Under the pieces are notes generated by a model. It was given only the letters and a program-made list of their open reading frames with translations, was not told where the DNA came from and made no database searches. Positions 57,177 to 64,000 of a stretch of DNA of 64,000 bases are shown piece by piece (position 1 is the first letter of the stretch; every line of letters begins with the position of its first letter). The translations under genes were made by a program, and so were the position numbers. The stretch is from Siphonodentalium dalli (lineage: Eukaryota > Mollusca > Scaphopoda > Gadilida > Siphonodentaliidae): NCBI GenBank assembly GCA_032622095.1, contig CP136068.1:10583729-10647728 (forward strand), in the 5' to 3' direction.

Positions 57177-58518
57177 GTGAGTATGTGCATAGTGTTAACC
57201 CTCGGTTTTTGTCTGATATTTAATGTTATACAGTTCAGCACTGTCTTACTATGTTTTGCTAGAAGCATAATTGTTTGTGATTTACCAAATAACAAATGAT
57301 TTGGTCTACATGTTGCAGAAACTTACTGAAGACCCTCTTACAAGGGAATGTTGAACTACAATATATGTAAACAGGATGCCAGAGTATTTACAATTGTTGT
57401 GTATTACATATATTGAGTTATGAAGTGCATATACTGTTATAAAACAGGAAGTATGACTGCAAACACGAAAATTAATCAGAGCCAAATCGAAGGAAGACAG
57501 AAATGGGACGATTGTACACGCAATCACTCACACCACGATATGTCGCCGAACAGTTTATCACTCGGAAATGTATCTTAGCAAGGGCTATTTCAAATATGAA
57601 TTGTCGAAGCTAAAGAAACTTCACATATATACTGTAGCTTAAGAGGAAAAATAATTATTTCCTCGAAAATATACGAAAACAAAATAGGTGAATATACTTA
57701 TACGATGGTGATCTTTGTTAACGCTGATAAATACGATGAAGATAACGACGATGCTGATGACGATAATGACGCTGGTGGTTTTGATAATGACGTGTGTGTC
57801 TCAGACGGATTTATGACTGGTGTTCCAATTACATATGCCAGTTATAATACCTGCACCCTAATTATCCACTGCAATGTCGCCAACTTTATACAATAATGGT
57901 CACTGACAAGTATCAAACTATATGTATATGGATGCTCTGTGACTATGTACAAGCAGTATATTGCCAATACTTCAATAATTCCAGTTGCACGTCGTACGTG
58001 TATCTAGCGCACAATTGACATTGTTAAACTGGAACCCTTTGCTGCATATCAGATACTCCAAAATGGAAAATTTAATTTTCTTGAACAACAATTGAGAAAT
58101 ATGGATGTGATGGCGCTCCTGATTCACAATTACTGTGCTCAATGTCCGGCGAAGCATCTTTTTCCAAACGCTCCTATGGTCGTGTATTGTTTAAACTTCG
58201 ACTTGTAGATAACCATCATTATTCCCGAAAGACACGGAGGAAATATTTGAAAATTATTTCAAAACGTAATGAAAAAGTAGTTGAATTACATGACGTTTGG
58301 TGAAATAATACACTACTCTGAATTAATGGAAAACAGGACAAATTACACATTGCTGTGCATTACTTGCGCAACAGTAATGCGTTGTAATGTATTAGCATTA
58401 CATATCACCATTACCGGGCCCTGACAAACAACGCACGCTCATATATATACAAGTATTGTAACTTCATATTCTGAAAATGACATGTTATTCCTTCACCATT
58501 TGCGTAATTATCTTTCAG
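57177..58518. other. Intron 6: nothing identified, GAT-rich patch
   Basis: 57735-57790 is a degenerate GAT/GAC run ('gataacgacgatgctgatga'). No gene is recognised. It closes with aattatctttcag. Confidence 0.5.
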
Positions 58519-58604
58519 TGCACAACATTATGATCACAGCAGACGAGAAACAGAACCAGTGTGTCATTATGATGATCTAGCAGCAAGAGACAGCAGAACA
58601 CCTG
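58519..58604 (+). CDS. Exon G: cytoplasmic tail with HYDH and HYDDL (residues 231-259)
   Basis: The acceptor aattatctttcag is followed by T, which completes GAT (Asp). The frame reads AQHYDHSRRETEPVCHYDDL and then AARDSRTP. Two tyrosines lie at 235 and 248, the second in YDDL (a YxxL motif). The donor CCTG|GTAACG leaves one base, making GCA (Ala) with exon H. The open frame continues past this donor to at least 58660, where 'ATG|GTGTGT' is an alternative donor, but that phase does not join exon H in frame. Confidence 0.78.
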
Positions 58605-60432
58605 GTAACGAAGTTAATCATGATAATCCGACCACAACCGACCAAAAACAGCACATGGTGTGTTTGTTTACTGATACTTAATTGAATATACAATCAACAT
58701 TATGTTGATGAATTAGCATCAAGAATAATCTAATGTATATATCCCCATATAAGTCTACAGTTTTAAAATGTCATAGATGTAATTAATCTGTATAGTTTTA
58801 TAGGGATATACATGTTATTAATGTTAATTACATAGCAGAGAAAAATTTAAATCGTTCATGCTATTTTGAAATTTATAGTAACGTAGCTGTGACGTCGCAT
58901 GTTGTCACGACGAAATTCCAACTCTAACGTTCAATTATGAAATGATGTAATGATCCATTTAAATATATTAGAGTTCTATTAGCAACTGCGAAATACTTTG
59001 TAACATGACGTGGATATAATTATCGTTCGGCACCACATACTGTGGCTATACGATTATTTGTTCGTGTATACAATAACACCGATAAATATTATTTGCGCTA
59101 TCCGTGAAGGGCCAAATCACTTCAGCGTTAGTGTGCTCGTGGATCTGTGAATAAATTAATCCTGATAGCACCGTCATCATCCGTGACACTGTGTCTGTTA
59201 ATACTATAACAACATACTTTAATTGTGTAAGACATCCGACGCATGATGGAGGGATATTAACGTACGTGCGAAGAGCGAACATCCGCTAAATATATCACAC
59301 ATATTTGAAGGTGGCAGTGAACAAATTGCATGGTTTAAAATGATAAATGTGTTAGGGTAAGTGTACATGTACCTCTGTAATAGTTAAGTACATCGTCCTT
59401 TAATTGTCAAACACTAAAACATTGGGTATGAGAAAGCTTTACTATGAGTCTAGGGAAATAATGACAACGTTCATAGGTATCAAGTCCTATTGTCTACACA
59501 AGCCATTGCAGCAGAAATGTGGATTTTCTTCCAACTGCTAACATCTAGCGGAAACCGTCGATATGTCTTCGGGTTGATTCGTTCTTCTTCGCTTGATAAT
59601 ATCCATATACAGAAAGAGTAAATCTAAATTTATGTAGCATTATAATATATTTGAATTACTCTCTGTTGATAATGATATTGAGAGCTTACGGACTCCGTAG
59701 CATATTGCAATACATCGCTTGATACACGCATGCAGGCATATGCCGACTACATGTTAGACATATATATATATATCGGTCACCATTGTTCGTGCATTTAAGT
59801 CCACATATTTTCAAGAAAAGTATGCAACTTCTTGATTCGGGAACTGACCAAAACAATCACTGCAACGCATTGTTGATTTTTTATAGGTTGCACACAATTA
59901 CGGAGAGCAGTTACAATTGTTGTTAGGTTGATACACCATCTAATTATGCGTTTTTCTACATTTAGCTGTAAGGGCATAACCGTCGAAACATATACGGTAT
60001 CAATTTCCTCGGTGTGTACCACAACCTGCATTTGAAGATACAAATACTCAATCAGATAGTGTTATTTTATCACATGTATATCACTTATCAATCATCTGGA
60101 AAACATAAAAATTGACCTGTTGAAAAAATGAATACCGTACGTGTTGTGCTAGATGTGGAAGTTTGTGCAAATCCCATTGCCCACGTTTTACTTGCGTGTT
60201 GAATTATCCTTATCGTCATCATCATATTTGATAACGAATGTTCGGCCTAATAGCTAAATCTAGTCGTATTTGCAGTGAGTTTGTGAAACCTCTCTACAAT
60301 CTTCTCCGTCCATTGGCAAACATACAGTAGTCACTCAAATAACAACGCATTTTGGTGTCGGCATTTATGCATTTATCACTAATATTATTCATGCTGACCT
60401 ATTTTAAAAGTTAAGTTATTGATATGTTGTAG
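58605..60432. other. Intron 7: nothing identified
   Basis: 1.8 kb of AT-rich sequence. Open frames at 59046-59282 and 59795-60043 (minus) have no motif or splice context. Confidence 0.5.
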
Positions 60433-60457
60433 CAAATCGTCGGAGCCTTCCTGTCAC
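60433..60457 (+). CDS. Exon H: 25-bp microexon (residues 260-267)
   Basis: ttgatatgttgtag|CA ... GTCAC|GTGAGT. The frame reads NRRSLPV after the split Ala codon. The donor is strong. The acceptor has a weak pyrimidine tract, so this is the least certain exon. Without it, exon G (phase 1) could not join exon I (needs phase 2) in frame, which supports its reality. Confidence 0.65.
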
Positions 60458-61143
60458 GTGAGTACCAATATCATAGCTCGCGATTTGTATTGCAATTGTA
60501 ACAGAGTTAGTACCAAACAATAATACACGCGTTCTAGAATCATTCGCTGTTGTTTGTTCAAGATATCATGAACGTCCTTGGTCAGGTAGTAAAAGATCAT
60601 CGATAAATAATTGCATAGCCGGTTTGCTAATGTAACTCATGTCCCGTGGTTGGTCAACTGTCAATTTTTGAATTAATTGTCACAACCAAGACAAACCCAA
60701 AGTCACATATTGTTAACCTGTAATTTCGCTATTGTGGATCGAAGAACCTTCGCGTTGGTCATGTTTCAAAGGTTCATTTCGAAAGGTAACCTGATTGTGC
60801 TTCACATACAAACATTGAATTTAATACATAATTAATCAAATTTCAGGAGATATATGGACAAACTGACTTTGTACTTCGTCAGATGTCAGTCAATGTTAGT
60901 TATGAGATGGGCAGATAATTATCTCATAGCTAATGCAGTACAACGGGAAGTCCATTACGACCGTTCGAACATATACTCTGGTTGTATCTCTATATGAACA
61001 ACTATTACTGCATTCGAAAAAATTAGCCTTTGTTTGGGAATGATGGCACACATTGAGGTAACATTCTTGTAACCGTTAACAATACTTATACCTTTGACAA
61101 ACTTCTCTGTTAATCAAACTATCGACTTATGCTTTGTGTACAG
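60458..61143. other. Intron 8: nothing identified
   Basis: 686 bp, closing with atgctttgtgtacag. Confidence 0.5.
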
Positions 61144-61238
61144 TCCAATAGATCCAAGCACTTACGAGACATTGGATGCTGAGCAGACTGACGAAAATAA
61201 ACAATATTGTGGACTGGATGGCGTCGTATTAGATATTG
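61144..61238 (+). CDS. Exon I: cytoplasmic tail with ITIM-type STYETL (residues 268-299)
   Basis: The acceptor tttgtgtacag is followed by T, which completes ACT (Thr). The frame reads PIDPSTYETLDAEQTDENKQ then YCGLDGVVLDI. S-T-Y-E-T-L (273-278) fits the ITIM consensus (S/I/V/L)xYxx(I/V/L). Y289-C-G-L gives a second YxxL after a 10-residue gap, near the spacing of an ITAM under its broad definition. The donor ATTG|GTAACG leaves one base, making GGC (Gly) with exon J. The open frame runs on to 61321, so intron retention would add a short alternative tail. Confidence 0.8.
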
Positions 61239-61945
61239 GTAACGTCCAGGCTGCATACATGTATACCGACTGCAAATCTATGGGTGAGAATTACTATCGT
61301 ACTACAAACATTAACTGCTGATTTATTGTCGGATACTACACATATACCCGTGATAATTACTGACGTAATACCAATCTAATGGAGTTAACGTATTGTCATA
61401 CTAAGACTGTTATGTTGAGCATTTATTGTCGTATTACATATATACACGTGGTGATATACAGTCGTACTTCAAATCTAATGTTGAGAATGTGTTATCGTGC
61501 TACATATATACTGGTGCGAATTAACTGTTGTACTACAAATCTACAGATGACCATTTACTGTCCAATTTATTTATCGTACCATACACGTATAATAAATTGG
61601 GATGGCATATCCAACTTGTTGGTGGTTCTTATATATACAATATTCGCTCGTATCTCATTTCAACAAGATATTCCAGGCAGATTTTGGTGATCCATTTTGA
61701 AATATCACGATATTTTGGCGAAAACATACGTCTTACCTTTAATACGGTTGATCGCGTGAAGCTAAAATCTCACTGCGAATGATTAGCTATGATGCGATCA
61801 ATAATCCTGCTTACAGTCGCCAAACAGTTTTCCTCTTCATACGTATTGGTTTAAAATAAGTCAAATAAGCTGTTTACTTTGGGAATAGAACATTTACACC
61901 CAATTCCCTCTATTTTCACATAACACCCAAGTCGTTTACATTTAG
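61239..61945. other. Intron 9: repetitive
   Basis: 61310-61560 has irregular repeats of the type 'ttgtcgtattacatatatac' and 'gtactacaaatctaatg'. No separate gene is seen. It closes with gtcgtttacatttag. Confidence 0.5.
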
Positions 61946-62085
61946 GCTCTGTGAATCCATCCAGTTCACAACATTGTGACCACGCCGGGATGGAACCGAA
62001 ACCGGAAAGTCACTATTCTGTTGCCTATGGAACACAGGGCGAAGTCGCGGATACCGAAAACACCTACATAGAACTCACTGACTGA
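61946..62085 (+). CDS. Exon J: C-terminal tail and stop (residues 300-345)
   Basis: The acceptor gtttacatttag is followed by GC, which completes GGC (Gly). The frame reads SVNPSSSQHCDHAGMEPKPE, SHYSVAYGTQGEVADTEN and TYIELTD, then TGA at 62083-62085. It has tyrosines 323, 327 and 340, the last in YIEL. The remaining frames have early stops. A polar, acidic C-terminus with clustered tyrosines fits a phosphorylated receptor tail (inference). Which kinases or SH2 partners bind it cannot be read from sequence. Confidence 0.82.
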
Positions 62086-63320
62086 CCATTGACGACCTGC
62101 AGTCGAAAAAGGTGTGTTTAAAATATATGTGTAAATCCTAGCAACAGTAGATACTCAAATGTATACCATATATGAAATATATGATCAGGTGGATATTGTT
62201 ATCATACATGCACATACCATTTTCCTCTCTTCCGATTGGCTGGTGGCGGGTCACATCACTACTGGAGGAATTGTCATTAAACAGGCATCAATATGGCATT
62301 AACATAATATCATTAAAACATCGTTAAAAATGTCTCAAATTTCCTGTAAAAAATCATGAATATATCATTAATATATCATTAAAAAATCTTCAAAATGAGA
62401 CAAAATTGATGGTATTAAATTGCCATCAATTCACCGTTAATGTATCCATTAAAAGTCTAATAAAATGATAGTATTTTTAATGCCGAAATTTAATGCAAAT
62501 TTAATACTATATTAAGAACGATCGCATTAAATCATTTATCAAAGGGGTTATGTGCATTATATTTTAATGCTGTGTTATTTGACGTCATTATTAATGCAAT
62601 GAAACTCCAGGTTTAAAATTATATATATTTTAATGCTTTTCATTTTAATGATATTCTTTTTAATGATATTCTTTTTAATGATATTCTTTTTAATGATGTT
62701 CTTTTTAATGATATTCTTTTTAATGATATTCATTTAATGGTATGTATTGAATGATGGCCATAATTTTAATTCCGTTAATATGAAAGTGTCTGTCAGAAAT
62801 GGGAAGCCAGTTTCACAGCGCCAATCATACAACTGTTTGGTCGCTTACACGTAGATCCTATAAGAAAACATCCATTAAGAGAAAATGAGCCCCATATCGG
62901 ATAGGAGGAACGAACTCACTTCTTCCTTGTTCAACGGTCGTCGCTCATATGACTTCCTGTTAAGTTTGCAACATGTTAACAGTCACATTCAAATTGCATA
63001 TTACTACGCTTATGCTAATCGAATAAAGTACGATTGGTGCTCTCGGATTCGTCTGCAATCTACACAGGGGGCGTGTTCAAGGCATTGCTTGTGTGAGGCA
63101 CTATTAATACATCGTTTTCGCACGCCCGCTAATGAAACATTTCATATAATTAACTTGAGAGATTTACACATTCGCCGAGGATGGAATATACTATGCGACA
63201 ACCGTTGTTTCGTATTGGCCTTAAGGGTCAGCCGAACGTTTTCCTTATCATGATTGGTAGTTCACTTGAAAAGCAGTTTTACAGTATAAATCAAACATCA
63301 AATAAAAATAAAACGCCATA
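62086..63320 (+). other. Presumed 3' UTR of the receptor gene
   Basis: No further in-phase exon is needed after the stop. Tandem AATAAA at 63301-63306 and 63307-63312 are candidate polyadenylation signals. The interval also holds an ATTAA-rich region (62270-62780). The open frame at 62885-63253 has no recognisable motif and is not called. Confidence 0.3.
62646..62735. repeat. 15-bp tandem repeat TAATGATATTCTTTT, six copies
   Basis: Units start at 62646, 62661, 62676, 62691, 62706 and 62721, nearly identical. They lie inside an ATTAA-rich stretch (62270-62780). Confidence 0.85.
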
Positions 63321-64000
63321 AAATGAGAGATTATATATTATATTATACACTATTGAAATAATTTTTATGGACATTTTTTTAAAATATGACTTTAATTCGG
63401 ATTTGCATATAACACCCTTTAAGCCGCGGACAGACGATCACAATATTATGGATTGTGTCATGTGTACGTGTGTCCGGGTCCCAAATAATATTATTACAAA
63501 GGATTAAGTCCAACAGTTATGTTTGTCCGCACTGGCTAGCAGGCGTCCTTGTCGTCAGGGTGATCGGAATTGAGATATGCTCAGTTGCGTTCACCGGATC
63601 AGATTTACCGGTCATTATCGACGAGAACTTTTATACACAAACAGGCCTACAGGGGCATACGCATCGTGACCTACCGGGTGTCCACCACATATTTCGTCCA
63701 CAACAATCACCCACTGAAAGGGACGATTCTTTCTGATCAAACTCTATAGTTACCAAGAAGAACTTTTATTTACATAACTTGGCGCACATAAAGGGAAGTT
63801 ACAAATGCACCCCAACCCACTCTACTTCATTCTTCCTGTCCGAAAAATCCAACTGTATACACAATGCACCAACACTGAGAGCATTTGTTTGAAATGTGCC
63901 CCATCATAGATTTCCATTGGAAACACAATACATGGGATATCGGATACCACCCCAGGGTCCACCCCATAGAATAATTGGAAACTTGGACCCCGAAACTGGA
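63321..64000. other. Downstream region: nothing identified
   Basis: No gene is supported. The open frame at 63455-63736 lacks motifs and splice context. Confidence 0.35.

Larger units (their letters stand above)
760..62085 (+). other. Gene model: 3' ten exons of a single-pass membrane receptor-like gene (5' end outside window)
   Basis: Seen: ten exons join with AG/GT borders at 760-911, 18412-18526, 32505-32740, 46408-46464, 56554-56658, 57149-57176, 58519-58604, 60433-60457, 61144-61238 and 61946-62085. The join gives 1039 nt, one open frame of 345 residues and a TGA. Introns end in phases 1,2,1,1,1,2,1,2,1, and every split codon is completed by the next exon. Residues 1-124 hold nine Cys (10, 18, 46, 60, 71, 88, 97, 104, 124). 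Residues 130-167 are a Ser/Thr-rich repeat stalk, 173-186 polythreonine, 196-220 a hydrophobic glycine-rich helix, 221-224 RRRR, and 225-345 a polar tail with YDDL (248), YETL (275), YCGL (289) and YIEL (340). Inference: a type I cell-surface receptor or adhesion protein with a mucin-like stalk. The ectodomain family is not recognised; its Cys spacing loosely recalls small secreted helical Cys-rich invertebrate proteins. Extra phase-neutral exons inside the big introns cannot be excluded. Confidence 0.8.

Noticed and set aside
58605-58657. Extension of exon G to the donor at about 58658 (ATG|GTGTGT)
   Set aside because: The extension ends in phase 0 and would not join exon H or I in frame. 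GTAACG at 58605 fits. It remains possible as an alternative isoform.
62885-63253. 122-aa plus-strand open frame downstream of the receptor stop
   Set aside because: No recognisable domain, no splice or start context, and it lies in the presumed 3' UTR.

Overview
This is animal genomic DNA, AT-rich, intron-dominated and heavily loaded with transposable elements. It is not bacterial or viral: the only multi-exon coding signal has eukaryotic splice sites, and the mobile elements are a LINE, a Helitron, MITEs, foldback elements and minisatellites. The repeat mix (a Tx1/L1-like LINE, a Helitron replicase with N-terminal tandem repeats, and a dispersed repeat carrying 'ccataactccgg') suggests a marine invertebrate such as a mollusc, brachiopod or lancelet. 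The phylum cannot be fixed from the sequence alone.

Host gene. One plus-strand gene appears to run through nearly the whole window. I reconstruct its last ten coding exons by hand: 760-911, 18412-18526, 32505-32740, 46408-46464, 56554-56658, 57149-57176, 58519-58604, 60433-60457, 61144-61238 and 61946-62085. All ten have AG/GT borders, and all nine joins preserve one reading frame, giving 345 residues and a stop. The 5' end lies upstream of the window. The visible product is a type I membrane protein: a cysteine-rich ectodomain (nine Cys), a stalk of four copies of a 9-residue VSREATTSY repeat, a run of 14 threonines, one transmembrane helix, an RRRR stop-transfer and a cytoplasmic tail with four YxxL motifs, one of which fits the ITIM consensus. 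I do not recognise the ectodomain family. The layout suggests a cell-surface signalling or adhesion receptor.

Layout. 1-760: intron with a repeat fragment. 0.9-18.4 kb (intron 1): a LINE C-terminus relic, a GAAGAACC-type repeat, a degraded Helitron replicase (3.5-6.45 kb), a minisatellite rich in TCAAGGTCA sites, an almost intact 8-kb LINE with target-site duplication (7661-15656) carrying a nested TTAA MITE, a second GAAGAACC element, and a 46-bp minisatellite that runs into the acceptor of exon B. 18.5-32.5 kb (intron 2): LINE pseudogene pieces in scrambled order, reverse-oriented Helitron-end repeats, a 21-bp array flanked by direct repeats, and a second TTAA MITE inside an AT-rich array. 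32.7-46.4 kb (intron 3): a 6-kb foldback element whose arms are tandem repeats, an exact 3 x 643-bp triplication carrying mariner-like hairpins, a GCTTAAG repeat field and a 1.65-kb inverted-repeat element. 46.5-56.5 kb (intron 4): a 3.8-kb palindromic element with mirrored copies of a transposon-type gene ending in a CXC cysteine cluster. 56.5-62.1 kb: compact transmembrane and cytoplasmic exons with short introns, then the presumed 3' UTR.

No tRNA, rRNA, CRISPR array or prokaryotic operon was seen. Coordinates of repeats are read by eye and are approximate unless stated as exact.
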